Source: CAVOGJ01 sp963700865 (GTDB lineage: Bacteria > Planctomycetota > Planctomycetia > Pirellulales > Pirellulaceae). From it: 64,000 nucleotides of DNA. The DNA lies in NCBI GenBank assembly GCA_963700865.1, contig CAVOZC010000001.1, forward strand, positions 372,001-436,000. Reading direction: 5' to 3'. Below the pieces are notes generated by a model. It was not told the DNA's origin, made no database searches, and saw nothing but the letters and a program-made list of their open reading frames with translations. Below, piece after piece: positions 9,124-20,162 of this stretch (the first letter of the stretch is position 1; every line of letters begins with the position of its first letter). The translations under genes were made by a program, and so were the position numbers.

Positions 9124-11302
9124 ATGCGACATCCTGAGAGAACACGGCTGCCCCTGCGGCTTGAATGTCTGGAAGACCGGCTGGCGTTAAGCGGCGACGG
9201 TTGGGAAGGGCTCGCCTTCGGCAATGCGCCTTATCTCACGCTTAGCTTCGCGCCGGACGGCACGGATGTGGGGGGGAAACCGAGCCGGCTGTTCGCCAAC
9301 ATGGATAACCTGGGGGACACCTCGGCCTGGCAGGCTGGCATCGCCTCCGCCTTTCAGATGTGGGCGATGCACACGAATGCCGATGTCGCCGTGGTGGCCG
9401 ACAGTGGTGACGATTTCGGCATACCGGGAAGCATGCATCATGATGCCCGCTTCGGGGATATTCGCGTCGGGGCGATTCCCCTACGGCGCGATGTCTTTGC
9501 CATCGGCGTTTCACGCGGTTATGTCGCCGGCACTTGGTCGGGGGACATCGTCTTCAATTCGAGTATCAGACTCGATTCACTCGACGAAGTCTTTCGAATC
9601 GCCATGCACGAGGCGGGCCACGTGTTCGGTTTTGAAGATTCGCTGGATACTTCCCATGTGATGTTCCGCGAGGGCATACCCGCGGTCACGGCTCCCGCAG
9701 TGGACGAAATCGCGGAATTGCAATTGCGGTTTGGCGAAAGAGCCCCGGATCGAAACGAGCTGGAGGAAGGCGGTTTTCAGCCCAACGATACCGAACAGAC
9801 GGCCACTCGCATTCGTTTTGAAGACGGCCACGAGGGCCAGCCCAATCTTGGCGGCTCGACACCGTCGATCATCCATGCGGATATCGGTGCCGACGATATC
9901 GACGTTTATCGCTTCGATTCGCTGGAGGGATATACCGGGTCGGTCACTTTTGAGGTGCGGACGTCAGGCCTTAGTCAACTACAATCGCGACTGACGGTTC
10001 GTGATGAGGATGGCGTGGAATACGGCTTCGATGACGATCCTAGCGATGGGCTATTCGTGCAATTGCCAACTGCGGTAGCCGACCTTAAATACTACGTACA
10101 GGTGGCACCACTGGCCGAGGGACCACAGGCCGTGGGCGGGTATTCGCTGGTCACCACCTTTGATCAACGAAATACGACTCCGGCGGAAGTGATCAACGAA
10201 TTTGCCGGACCCGCGTTTCGGTTTCTCAATCAAGACCAAATACAGGACGTGTTCGCCGGTGATCCCGAAGGCGAAGTCTTGCCGCTATTTGGCAATGACT
10301 TGTACAGCAACGACACGTTGCAGACCGCCACGCAGCTTGAACCGTCACCCGGCTTCGCCGAAGGGGTCAGGTATGAGGCATTGGCCAGCCTATCTGACGG
10401 CACGGATATCGACTTCTATGAAATCCGTTCCCCTTCCGTGGGCCCCAGCACGATCACCTTTCTGTTGGAAGGCATCGACGATCATCCGCTCCAGGCGGAT
10501 GTGCAGTTGTTCGACAAAGATGGACATGCGATTGTCCAGCAAAATCTCGTGCGACACGACGGCCGCACTGTCATTCAATTGCCGGATGCGGCGACGGATC
10601 AAGCCTATTTCGTTCGCATCGCCGCAGATGATGTTGCCGACTCGGGCAATTATCTGATGACGGTGGTGTCCAGTGCCACCAGCGAACTACTGCCGACCCT
10701 GTATTCGGGCACTTTAAATCACGAGGAAGTCACTTATACCCATCTGGCCCTGCGTCCCGAGCTGATCTCTTTGGCCTACGATGGCAGCGGGAATGGCGCA
10801 CTTGGGCCGGGTGCGGATCTCGGTGGAAGACGCACGTGGTCGGATCATCGGCGGTTTCGGCGCCAAGGCCGATCAATTCACCTCGACCGATAGTTTGCTA
10901 CTCAACCCGGGCGCCTATCGCATCATCGTGCGACCCGCGTTTGTCTCGCCCCAGCCGCTGGCCTTTCGGGTGCTGGCCGCCATTGTGACCGACCCCTTGG
11001 CGGTGCCGCGCACGGACACCGTAAATACTCCCCTGACGACCACTGGGCTGGACGATGATTTCGTGTTTCCCAACCCCGGCGGGAATCAGGGCGGAGGTGG
11101 AGGCCCCACGACGGCGCCTTCCGGTCCCGCCGCGTCTCGCTCCTACGTTGCCATCACGGATGGTGCGGCGCTGGACCGCGTACGGCACCGCGCAGATCAT
11201 GTCACGCATCCGGCGAACAGCCCTCAGCAAGCCCCCGGCCCTGTCGCGTGGGCTGTGCTGGCAGACAAAGTATTCCAAGCGGACGACTTCCTCTTTGACT
11301 GA
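9124..11302 (+). CDS. Secreted M10-type zinc metallopeptidase, one frameshift
   Basis: The chosen ATG (9124) gives MRHPERTRLPLRLECLEDRL, the planctomycete surface-protein N-terminal motif; the frame is open back to 8917. The catalytic zinc site is HEAGHVFGFED near residues 162-172, i.e. HExxHxxGxxD, with aspartate where matrixins have the third histidine. Two PPC-like beta domains follow (DDIDVYRFDSLEGYTG; DGTDIDFYEIRS). Near 10790 the frame breaks; the next frame continues GRVRISVEDARGRIIGGFG and IIVRPAFVSPQPLAFRVLAA to 11302. It probably degrades extracellular protein; the substrate is unknown. It converges on the dockerin giant gene. Confidence 0.8.
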
Positions 11303-11320
11303 TCGAAGAGCCATCTTCGG

Positions 11321-14300
11321 CTAAGCCTCGTCGCCGTCTTCCCAACCTTGCCAGCCGTGGATGTCCGTGGCAAAGGCTGCCGCCACCGTCGCTTCTTGCT
11401 CGGACCGGCGCTGACGGACCGCTTCCAGGAAGGAATGGGCGGGTCGCGACGAAGAGGTCAGCTCTAACGCCCGAACCGGCTCTGGCGGGTAAGCCGACAC
11501 CAGATCGGTCGCCACCGCACGCGTTACGGCGGCCATCGGCAGGATGGGCGGCGCACCGATGGTCGTCGATTGGAATTTGTTCAGATTCCACAAATTGAAA
11601 TCGGTGACGTCGACGAAACCATCCGCATTGAAATCGCCGCTGCACCAGGCGGCCGTGTTTGTGAACTTGTTCGTGTTCCAAATATTGAAGTCCGACACGT
11701 CGACACTGCCGTCGAGGTTGGCGTCCCCGTACAGGTAGGACGACGCGAAGCCATTGGCGGCGGCACCCGCCGCCAGCCACGCGTCCAGGTCGGCCGTGTC
11801 GACCTGCCCATCGCCGGTCAAATCGAATTGTGGGTCGTCGGTCGAGCCGGCAATGACCGCAACCAACGCATCGATGTCGTCACAGTCGAAGGACCCGTCG
11901 TTGTCAAAGTCCCCATCCACACTTCCGTCATTGGCGATACTGAGAAAGTACTCTCCAAATCCAGACGTGGAGGTGACGGCAACGAGATAGCTGCCACCGG
12001 TTTCCGAAGTGAACTGCAGGCGCGCGTTTTTACCGTCGGAGGCCGAATCCAAATCGACTGCCAACTCGCTACCGAGCAAATCCAAAATCGCCAACTGTGG
12101 GTCGAGTGCATTTACTGGTTGGCCCATCGGCTGGTCGAGCGGAGTCGCCGTCGTCCAGGTAATCGTCTCCCCAGCGGCCAGGGTAAACGCGTACGTATCG
12201 GTCTCCTGCAGGCTGATGTCGACCACATCGCCGTTCGCAAGCGAGGGCTGATTGATGCTGAATTGCCCGCCGATCGTGGGAGAGATCTGATAGCCGACCG
12301 TCGCCGAGGCGCCGAAATCAAAATCGGCATTGCCGAAATCGACATCGCGGTACGCGAAACGAGCCGCCACCGGACCGGAAGCGAAGAGTTGCAATTGGAA
12401 GGTGGCGTCGCCAATGTTGCTGTAGCGGGGACGATCGTCCCACTGCACGATCAGCGTGGAAATGCCATCGACCAGCCGTTCTTCCCAGTAGACATTGCCC
12501 GTGTCGGCGTCGATGTCGTCCCAGAGAGGCAACAAGGCCGCGGCAAAACTGGACGAGGGCAAGGTCGTGTTCGAGGTCGAGATATCGACACCGCTGCCCG
12601 AGGCAATACCGCCGTTGTTGCCGACCGTCACGCTGCCCGCGGGGAACAAGGGATTCCCCACCGTGGTGGTGATCGTGGCCTCCGAGTCGTCCGCGAGATT
12701 CAATGCCGTGCCGGTGGACGCAATATCGATGAACAATCCGGGAGCGTTGTAGTTCGTGAAGCTTACCGCGCCACCGGACAAAAAGCCCAGCGCTCCTTGC
12801 ACGTCGTCCAGACTTCGCAAGGCATTCGCGCTCAGATTCGGCTCGGTGTCGTACACCACATCCGAAGTCACCAGCAAGTCGTAGGAGGCGAACAAGTCAA
12901 ACGAGGCCCTCACCGTGTAGATGCCCGGTACGTTGACTTGATAGCCGAGAATCCCCAGGTCGTAGTTGGCGGGGGCCACCCCCAGTGGCGTGGCACTGCC
13001 GACGGCGACCACGCTGCCGCCAGGACCGACCAGTTCGAGCGTCTGTCCCGACAAGTTGGCCGGGCCACCCAGGATCACATCCACCCGCGCACCGACGGCC
13101 GCCGTCAGGTCCACCGTGTACTCGTCGATGTCGGTTGTGGCAGGCAGCAAGACAATATCGACGACGTCCCCCGCCACGACCGACGCGGTATCCTGGCTGA
13201 AGACCGCCCCGGTCGTGGCATTCGTCTGGTAGCCGATCGTGGCCGAAGCTCCACCGTCGAACTGGGCGTTGCCAAAATCGACATCCTCGTAAACGTAGCG
13301 AGCCGCGATGGGACCGGTGGCGAATACCTGCACCTGGAACGTGGCGGAACCGATGTTGCTATACCTGGGACGATTGTCCCATTGGACGATCAACGTGTTG
13401 ATCCCATCGACCAGCCGCTCCTGCCAATAGACATTGCCGGTATCGGAGTCGATGTCATCCCAAAAGACGGCCAGTGCGGCCGCAAAACTGCTGGTCGGAA
13501 GGGAGGTATTCGAGGTGCTGATATCCTCGCCGGGCCCTTGTGCCACCACCCCATTATTGCCAACCGTGACCTGACCCGCGGGCAAGATCACATTGCCCAC
13601 CGTGGTCACGATGGTCGCCTCACTGTCATCTCCCAAATTCAGGGCCGTTCCGGTCGTCGAGATGTCAATGAAGCGGGACGGCGCGTTGTAGTGATCGAAA
13701 ACGGGTTCCCCCATGCTGCCACGGGCTTGTCCCACCGCCGCATACCGTCCTCCGTCTCCCAGCGACAGGAAGGACTCGTCCAGTGCGACGGCCGTGGACT
13801 CGACGATGCCACCAGCCACCGCATTTCGATAAACGTCCAGCTGATACGCGGCGGCCACAGTGCCGGACACCTGCAACGAGACCGTACCGGATGACGTGAC
13901 GACCTGAGGCGGCACCACGACTGCCTCGCCGGGCCCGGGCGCGGTATACGTCATGCCGTCGTAAGTGACCGACATGACGGTCGTCGCATCGCTGGTCGTC
14001 AAGACGGCTGAAAACGATTCCCCCGCGTCCGCTTGAAAATCAAACTGGTCCTCATCAGCGCTGGTGTTGAGAATACCCGAAGTACCGGTGCTCCTGCGTA
14101 CAAGATCGCCCGAAATGTTCGCCCGCTCAAAGGGGTTCACAGTGACAGAGGTCGTAATATCGATCACAAAGTCGAGCGAATAGTTACCGCCACGGATGCC
14201 GTTCCCGGTCGGGGTGGCGTCGAGCCCCGGACCGAGTGGTTCGCCGTCCAGATCATTTCCCACAATATCCTCGAAGGCCCCATCCCCGGAGATCAGCTCC

Positions 14301-17300
14301 AGTGTGTACGTGCCTTCCGGCAAGTAGGAAAAGTCCGCGGTGAAGGTGTTTGAGTTGTTGTCAAAATCAAAACTGACTGGCTGGTAGGTCGTGCCAGTGA
14401 TCACGTCCGTGATGATCACATCATCGGCTCCCGGCGTCCTCAACCCACGGCGGGCACTCCGCAGAGTAAAGAGGGATTCGTCAAAGGTCGCGGCGAATGT
14501 CAGCGGACCTGGATTAATCTGACCATCGGCGGGGAAACCGCCTCCGTTCCATGAAGTGGAGAGAATCGTGGGCCCGGTCGTGTCGACGTCGAAGGTCGAG
14601 GTGAAGGGCGTATTACCCGTCGTTTGCAAGTCACTGACACTGCCGCCCGCGAGGTCAATCGTATAGGTCCCATCCCCGACAAACGCCGCGGAGTCGGTGT
14701 CGAACTCGAACGTGGATCCATCGAGCTGCTGGACGGCGGTGGCGGGAATTCCATTGATGCGGAGATCGGCCGGCGAAACAGTGGCGCTGAGAATCGCCTC
14801 TGAGAACGTAACCACGACCGTCGTCGGGAACGATGTCAGCTTCAACCCATCGACAGGTGTCACGGTTGCCACGAAGGGAGCCGCCTCGGGCGCGGTCGAA
14901 CCGTCAACGCTGAGATAGTACGTCCCCTGCGAATCGTTCGTCCCGCCGACCCGCAGCCGATACTCACCCGCTTGAGTCGCCACGTACGTCAGGCTGGCAT
15001 TCAAGCCATCGCCCACGGAATTATCGTCGGCGGCCACCGGCGTCCCATCGGGGGCGTAGAGTTCGAGATTCGGGTCCATGAAATTGACGACCTCGTTCGG
15101 GCCGGCAAATGGCGTGAAGGTCTCGATCGTCAACGCGTCGCCCAGTTCGACCGGAAAATGAAACCAGTCGACATCGGGAATCGGAGCCACCACGAACTCG
15201 GCAATCCAGGTGCTCCACAGTGGATTCGGCGCGGGTCCGCTGAGGATCACTTCGTTCGCCGCCCAGAACGTCCCCGTCACGGGATCGACCGTGATACTGC
15301 TATAGTCACCACCGCGGAAACCGGAGTAGTTCTCATCGCCTGCCTTGACGAGCACTGCCGGCGATAACGTCCCGGGACCGCTGCCAAATGCCTGTCCCGT
15401 AACATACATCGACACAAATTCCGTGGAGGAAGACTGCATGTACGTGATGCCGATGTCCCCCTGCGGATTGATCGCGATCGAGGGGAAGTACGTATGCTTT
15501 CCGGGACCTGGATCCACATCCCCCTGTTGGGTCAGTGAAGGAGTCACGCTACTGACGTCAAATTCGTACCAGCGGGCCAGCGCGCGGCCCCCGACGCCCA
15601 CGGCGTGAGTGGCCAGCAAGCGGCCGTCGCGTAATTCGGCATTCAGCATTCGCGCATCGTTCGTCGTAAAGGTGCCACCTCCACCTTGCGGAGCGTCGGG
15701 GGGCGTCCCGTAGCTGGCGACCGGAATGTCCCACTGCGAGAAATTCGCACTCGTGAGGGGATTGTCCCAACGCAACAACCGAATGCTATTCCCACCATTG
15801 AAGTTGGTCTCCTCGACCAGCCAGATCGGATCGCCTGGCGCCGCGTCGTGCATCGTCGCGACGGCGGCCGTAAAATCGTCGACACCGTTCGGTCCGACCA
15901 CGATATTCGATTGGATCGTGGCCGAATTCGCATCGAGTACCGTCGACTTGTCGATCGCCAGAATATTGACTTCCTCGAACGAGAAACCAAACATGTTCAG
16001 ACTCACGACATGCGCATCGGCATTCCAGCCGATCTTCGGATAGTCCGTAAAGAGTCCGGGACTGATCCCCCCGAAATCAAAGCGATGCTGTTCCGTGAAT
16101 CCCTCCGTCGGATCGGATGTGTCGGAGATCGCATACAAGACGTCGGCTTCGGCCGAGGTGGAGGACTGGGCGCTGAGTATCACCACGACAAAGCGATCGA
16201 CCTGCTCGTCGTAAGCGACCACCGGGTCGAACAGAAAGTTTTCACCAGCCACCACGGTGGGGTTGAAAAAATCATCAAACTCCATCGCCGGCTGGGCCAC
16301 CGATCCATCCTTGTTGTAGATGGTGATGGCCGTATTGACGACTTCCACGTAATGGTCAAGGCCCACCGCGCCGTGCGTGTCGGGTGGCTGGCAGCCACAC
16401 GACGTGCTGTTGCTGTCCATGCCGGTAAAGTCGGTCAGCAGCGTCGTCCCGGAAGCATCCTGGACCGTAATCCCCCCCAACACATCATTCTGCACCGACT
16501 GCGCCATGCTGAGGGAGGTATTGTCTTCCGTGTCGAGCTCCGACCCGCGCGTGACCAGAAGACTGTACGCGGTGCCATTGGCCGCCGAACCGCGGGCCAG
16601 ACGAGCCACGTAATCGGTGGCCACGCCGTCGGTCGTCGCATCGCGGAAACGCCCAATGTACTGGTCGGCGATACTGCCGTTCGAGCCCACCGCCAACAAC
16701 GTACCACCCGTGTCATACAACTCCAGCCTCAAGCCCTCGTCGTCGCCGGTCGCTGACAAGGAAGCGATCTCACCATCCGCCAGGCTGAAGCGGAAAAAAT
16801 CATCGCTGCTGTCCAGCTCACCCACCACCGCCCCGCGTTCCGAACCAACCGCCGTGGCGACGAACGAGCCGTCCAGGCCTTGTGCGGTCCCGACCGAGTC
16901 ATTGCCGCTGCCGGCGGCATCGGCATCGACGGCGGCGTTGACCAGCACCGCCAGCCCATAGTTTCCGGTAGAATTGGCGGCCCCAGTGACGCGCACCGTG
17001 TACGTCCCGGTCAGATCGGCCGACATCGTCTGCAGCAGGGCCGTGCCATTCGCGTTGGCCTGGCTCGAGTCCAGCACTATGTTCAAGGGATCGAGCACTT
17101 CAATCGCCGGCGCCAGTCCGCCGCTGGCGGTCGCCCGTACCGAGATGGTCTGCCCGCCATCCAGATCGATGGTGAACTGGTCCACCTCGTTCGCAATGGC
17201 CACCGTATCGGTCACGTCGACCGGTAGACCAATCAACGTACCGTTGGCGAAAATGTCACCGGCCAGGAGAAAACGATCCTCAAACCGTTCCAGGGTCGCA

Positions 17301-17395
17301 ATGCGACGCCATCTTTTTGCGTTGGGCCGAGTGTTCGACGAACGAGCATCGCTGAGGGAGCGGGACAGTCTGCGCTGGCGGTGCTTGCGGGGCAT
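11321..17395 (-). CDS. Giant surface protein with dockerin C-terminus
   Basis: About 2024 residues from ATG 17395, preceded by a GAGGTGAT ribosome site. The basic N-terminus leads to LERFEDRFLLAGD, the planctomycete export motif. Then come PPC-like domains (VDQFTIDLDGGQTISVRATA), a propeller-like central part (AISDTSDPTEGF, DYPKIGWNADAH), a Big/SbsA-like region (VVVTFSEAILSATVSPADLR) and two near-identical copies of a roughly 180-residue module starting FIDI(A/S)(S/T)TGTALNL. The C-terminus has EF-hand-like dockerin repeats GDANLDGSVDVSDFNIWN and GDFNADGFVDVTDFNLWN. Likely an extracellular adhesin or scaffold. The frame is intact over 6 kb, in contrast to many neighbours. Confidence 0.85.
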   Translation of the reverse strand: MPRKHRQRRLSRSLSDARSSNTRPNAKRWRRIATLERFEDRFLLAGDIFANGTLIGLPVDVTDTVAIANEVDQFTIDLDGGQTISVRATASGGLAPAIEVLDPLNIVLDSSQANANGTALLQTMSADLTGTYTVRVTGAANSTGNYGLAVLVNAAVDADAAGSGNDSVGTAQGLDGSFVATAVGSERGAVVGELDSSDDFFRFSLADGEIASLSATGDDEGLRLELYDTGGTLLAVGSNGSIADQYIGRFRDATTDGVATDYVARLARGSAANGTAYSLLVTRGSELDTEDNTSLSMAQSVQNDVLGGITVQDASGTTLLTDFTGMDSNSTSCGCQPPDTHGAVGLDHYVEVVNTAITIYNKDGSVAQPAMEFDDFFNPTVVAGENFLFDPVVAYDEQVDRFVVVILSAQSSTSAEADVLYAISDTSDPTEGFTEQHRFDFGGISPGLFTDYPKIGWNADAHVVSLNMFGFSFEEVNILAIDKSTVLDANSATIQSNIVVGPNGVDDFTAAVATMHDAAPGDPIWLVEETNFNGGNSIRLLRWDNPLTSANFSQWDIPVASYGTPPDAPQGGGGTFTTNDARMLNAELRDGRLLATHAVGVGGRALARWYEFDVSSVTPSLTQQGDVDPGPGKHTYFPSIAINPQGDIGITYMQSSSTEFVSMYVTGQAFGSGPGTLSPAVLVKAGDENYSGFRGGDYSSITVDPVTGTFWAANEVILSGPAPNPLWSTWIAEFVVAPIPDVDWFHFPVELGDALTIETFTPFAGPNEVVNFMDPNLELYAPDGTPVAADDNSVGDGLNASLTYVATQAGEYRLRVGGTNDSQGTYYLSVDGSTAPEAAPFVATVTPVDGLKLTSFPTTVVVTFSEAILSATVSPADLRINGIPATAVQQLDGSTFEFDTDSAAFVGDGTYTIDLAGGSVSDLQTTGNTPFTSTFDVDTTGPTILSTSWNGGGFPADGQINPGPLTFAATFDESLFTLRSARRGLRTPGADDVIITDVITGTTYQPVSFDFDNNSNTFTADFSYLPEGTYTLELISGDGAFEDIVGNDLDGEPLGPGLDATPTGNGIRGGNYSLDFVIDITTSVTVNPFERANISGDLVRRSTGTSGILNTSADEDQFDFQADAGESFSAVLTTSDATTVMSVTYDGMTYTAPGPGEAVVVPPQVVTSSGTVSLQVSGTVAAAYQLDVYRNAVAGGIVESTAVALDESFLSLGDGGRYAAVGQARGSMGEPVFDHYNAPSRFIDISTTGTALNLGDDSEATIVTTVGNVILPAGQVTVGNNGVVAQGPGEDISTSNTSLPTSSFAAALAVFWDDIDSDTGNVYWQERLVDGINTLIVQWDNRPRYSNIGSATFQVQVFATGPIAARYVYEDVDFGNAQFDGGASATIGYQTNATTGAVFSQDTASVVAGDVVDIVLLPATTDIDEYTVDLTAAVGARVDVILGGPANLSGQTLELVGPGGSVVAVGSATPLGVAPANYDLGILGYQVNVPGIYTVRASFDLFASYDLLVTSDVVYDTEPNLSANALRSLDDVQGALGFLSGGAVSFTNYNAPGLFIDIASTGTALNLADDSEATITTTVGNPLFPAGSVTVGNNGGIASGSGVDISTSNTTLPSSSFAAALLPLWDDIDADTGNVYWEERLVDGISTLIVQWDDRPRYSNIGDATFQLQLFASGPVAARFAYRDVDFGNADFDFGASATVGYQISPTIGGQFSINQPSLANGDVVDISLQETDTYAFTLAAGETITWTTATPLDQPMGQPVNALDPQLAILDLLGSELAVDLDSASDGKNARLQFTSETGGSYLVAVTSTSGFGEYFLSIANDGSVDGDFDNDGSFDCDDIDALVAVIAGSTDDPQFDLTGDGQVDTADLDAWLAAGAAANGFASSYLYGDANLDGSVDVSDFNIWNTNKFTNTAAWCSGDFNADGFVDVTDFNLWNLNKFQSTTIGAPPILPMAAVTRAVATDLVSAYPPEPVRALELTSSSRPAHSFLEAVRQRRSEQEATVAAAFATDIHGWQGWEDGDEA

Positions 17396-17609
17396 GATCA
17401 CCTCAAAGAAAGAGTCAAAAATCGCCGCAAGTCGCAACAGCAATCGCTTCCAGACTGCAGCAGAAACCGATGGCACAGCCTAAGCAGGGAAACACCCCCT
17501 GTCAAACCATTCCAGGACAATCGGCGATGATGGAAAACTGAGCTGGCAGCCGCATCGGCCGATATGAGATGGGGCCGATATTGGCGAGCCGCCACGCGGC
17601 ACGTCGCCC

Positions 17610-18511
17610 CTAGAGTCCGCTATCCACCACTTCGCGGCCCGCGCGGGTCGAAAGACCGCGGATGGCGACCGTGTCGATCCCATTCGCCAAGAAATGGACG
17701 CTGCCATCGGCGCTTGCAAAGACGCGCCGCCGTCGTGCCAACTCCAAAACCGCTGCAGGATCCCTCCCCCCGAACGGCCGTTGTCTCCCGCGGACAGCCC
17801 CCGCGCGGAACTGGTATAGTGCTCGCACTCTGTGCCGCCGCAAATCGGCCAGCCCCAACCCAGGTCACGGGGAATCCCCGCTCACCGAGCATCAACGTCT
17901 TGGAAGTCCCGTCGCGAATATCCCGCATTACGGACCTGGCTGTTCGTGTACAAAAGCCCGTTGCCATTGGCGATTCCCGGAAGCGGACACCACTCGTCGC
18001 TCTCAAAGTCGCCGCTGACGCCAAGATAGCTCCCCGGGTACAGATAGCCCGCATTGGCCGTTCCCGGCGACGGCCCATTGGGACCACTCAACAACTGCTG
18101 GCCACCGTTCGGATCGCTGGGGCACACGAGGATATTGACCAACTGTGAACTCGGATCCAGCTTATTGGCTTGCTGCAATTCAATCACGACCGCCCCGCAA
18201 TCACGTCCGTCGATCTCGACCGTCTCGAAGAGCGTCTTTTCCTCCAAGTAGGGCAGGATCTGGAACGAAAATCCCCACGAGAGCCCCTCGGTCGTGCGGC
18301 TGCCGGTGGGGAGCTTCTTGTGCGCGGACTCAAACCCCATCAGGGCCAAACCGACCTGCCTCAGCCGACTCTGGCACTGCGTCCGGCGAGCGGCTTCTCG
18401 GGCCCGCATCACGGCCGGCAGCAGCAAGGCGACGAGCAGGCCGATGACCGCAATCACCACCAGCAATTCCACCAGGGTAAAGGCCCGCCGTCCGCCCACG
18501 ATTCGAAACAT
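17610..18511 (-). CDS. DUF1559 pseudopilin-like protein, frameshifted
   Basis: MFRIVGGRRAFTLVELLVV opens a prepilin-like N-terminus, followed by AVMRAREAARRTQCQSRLRQ and LSWGFSFQILPYLEEKTLF, both typical DUF1559 segments. The frame is lost near 17925 (after LYTNSQVR), and a second frame supplies RDIRDGTSKTLMLGERGFPV, the conserved DGTSNT region. Near 17790 a third frame supplies ASADGSVHFLANGIDTVAIR and ends REVVDSGL at 17610. All three pieces are in the family order, so this is one gene with two one-base breaks. It lies 21 bp downstream of the TlpA-like gene. Confidence 0.8.
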
Positions 18512-18532
18512 GGTTCAACTCCCTGGAAGGCC

Positions 18533-19097
18533 TCAATCGACCGCCGTGAGCAAGCCCTCGATCTTCTGCCGCAATTGGGCGAATTCGTCCGGATCATAAA
18601 GCCGTGTGAGGAATACGATCTTGCCAGTGCGGTCGATCAAGACATTTCGCGTGACGCCACTCTCCGATTCAGCGAAGCGGGTATAGATCGTCCCATCCAG
18701 GTCGAGTGCCAACGGATATGTCACTCCCGTCTCGCGGGCGAACTCCAGCACCTTTTCCAGAGGTTCTTCCCGATCGACGCCGATGACGAGAAAATCCCGC
18801 TCGGCGCTGGGGCTGCCAGATCTCCGCTTCGATGTGCGGCATTTCTTCTCGGCAGACACTGCACCAGCTGGCCGTGAATTGCAACATGACGACCTTACCC
18901 CGCAAGTCGCGGAGCGACATCGTCGAACCATCCGTCAGGCTTAACGTCACATCGGGAGCGGCGTCGCCAACCCGGACGACAAAGCCGCGTTCGTCTCCCC
19001 TTGCGCCAGCCGTCGCGGGAACAGTCGAAGAGTCGTGCCTCCCGCAGCCGGCCAACACCAGCAACACTACCCACATGGACCACCGCATCCACCTCAT
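18533..19097 (-). CDS. TlpA/redoxin-family lipoprotein, one frameshift
   Basis: MRWMRWSMWVVLLVLAGC is a lipoprotein signal (cysteine 18). VGDAAPDVTLSLTDGSTMSL and GKVVMLQFTASWCSVCREE show an AhpC/TlpA-like thioredoxin fold with CxxC at 79 and 82. After PHIEAEIWQP an extra C in a CCCC run (about 18812) shifts the frame; the next frame continues RDFLVIGVDREEPLEKVLEF and VTRNVLIDRTGKIVFLTRLY, which completes the fold. Acts as an envelope thiol-disulfide oxidoreductase or resa-like protein. Upstream is the ABC ATPase, downstream the DUF1559 gene. Confidence 0.83.
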
Positions 19098-19199
19098 GAA
19101 TCCAGCTCCTGCATGAAAGACCCGTTACTCGCTTCATCGGAAATATTGCGTGGCAGGTACGGCCGGCGAGGACCAACCGGGAGCGAAAATCCCCTAGAA

Positions 19200-20152
19200 T
19201 CAGCCGTCCAGGTTCGACACTCCCTCGCTCTGCATGCCCTTGGTAAGTGCCATGAAGGCAGCCTCAAGATCCAGACGATGTTCGGCAAACGTCCTCAATT
19301 TCACCCCGTGTTCCACCAGATAGGAAGCCAGGTGACTGTAGTCGACCACTCCTTCGTGAAGCATCACCGACAACATCTCGCGGGTAACCGAGACTTCAGC
19401 GACGCTCTCGTGCGATCGCAGCAATGCGGCAGCCCGCTCCGGCTGCTCCACGACTTCGATCTTCAATTCAATGTTGCGACGAATCTGCCGCATGACGTCA
19501 GCCACCTCGGCATTCACATTCATGACGCCGCGATCGATGATACCAATCTTGTTGCAGACATCGGCCAGTTCCGGCAGGATGTGGCTGGAGACGATCATCG
19601 TCTTACCCATTTCGCCCAGTCGCTTCAATAAATTGCGCATCTCGATGCGGGCCCGCGGGTCGAGTCCGCTGAGCGGCTCGTCGAGCAGCAGTACTTGCGG
19701 GTCGTGCAGCATGACTCGTGCCAGGCCCAAACGTTGCGTTTGTCCGCGAGACAAGGTGTTGGCAAACGCATCGCGTTTGAAGTCGAGGTCAACGATTTCG
19801 AGCATCTCGGTCGCAGACTTGGCGACGTTGCGAGCCGCGGATGCGATAGGCGGCGGCAAAGAACTCGAGGTACTCGATGACCTTCATGTCGTCATAGACG
19901 CCGAAAAAATCGGGCATGTAGCCGACCAGCCGACGAATCTCCTTGGGATTCGTGTAGATCGAGTGGCCGCCGACATAGGCCTCGCCCCAGGTCGGCTGCA
20001 GCAGGGTGGCGATAATCCGCATGGTGGTTGTCTTGCCCGCGCCGTTGGGCCCGATAAATCCGAACAGGTCGCCCTGCGTGCAGGTCCAGCTCGATACCAC
20101 GAATGGCGTACAAATCGCCATAGCGTTTCGTCAGGTCATGCGTCTTGATCAC
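19200..20152 (-). CDS. ABC transporter ATP-binding protein, two frameshifts
   Basis: A GTG at 20152 gives VIKTHDLTKRYGDLYAIRGI. The frame breaks near 20080 (extra G in GCAGGGCGA), after which FGFIGPNGAGKTTTMRIIA (Walker A) and VGYMPDFFGVYDDMKV follow. A second break near 19830 leads to LSRGQTQRLGLARVML (signature), VLLLDEPLSGLDPRARIEM (Walker B) and IVSSHILPELADVCNKIG (H-loop). Together the three pieces make one normal-length (about 317-residue) exporter-type ATPase. It begins 10 bp after the large membrane protein, its likely partner. No separate ABC permease is next to it. Confidence 0.85.
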
Positions 20153-20162
20153 GGTCGGCCGA

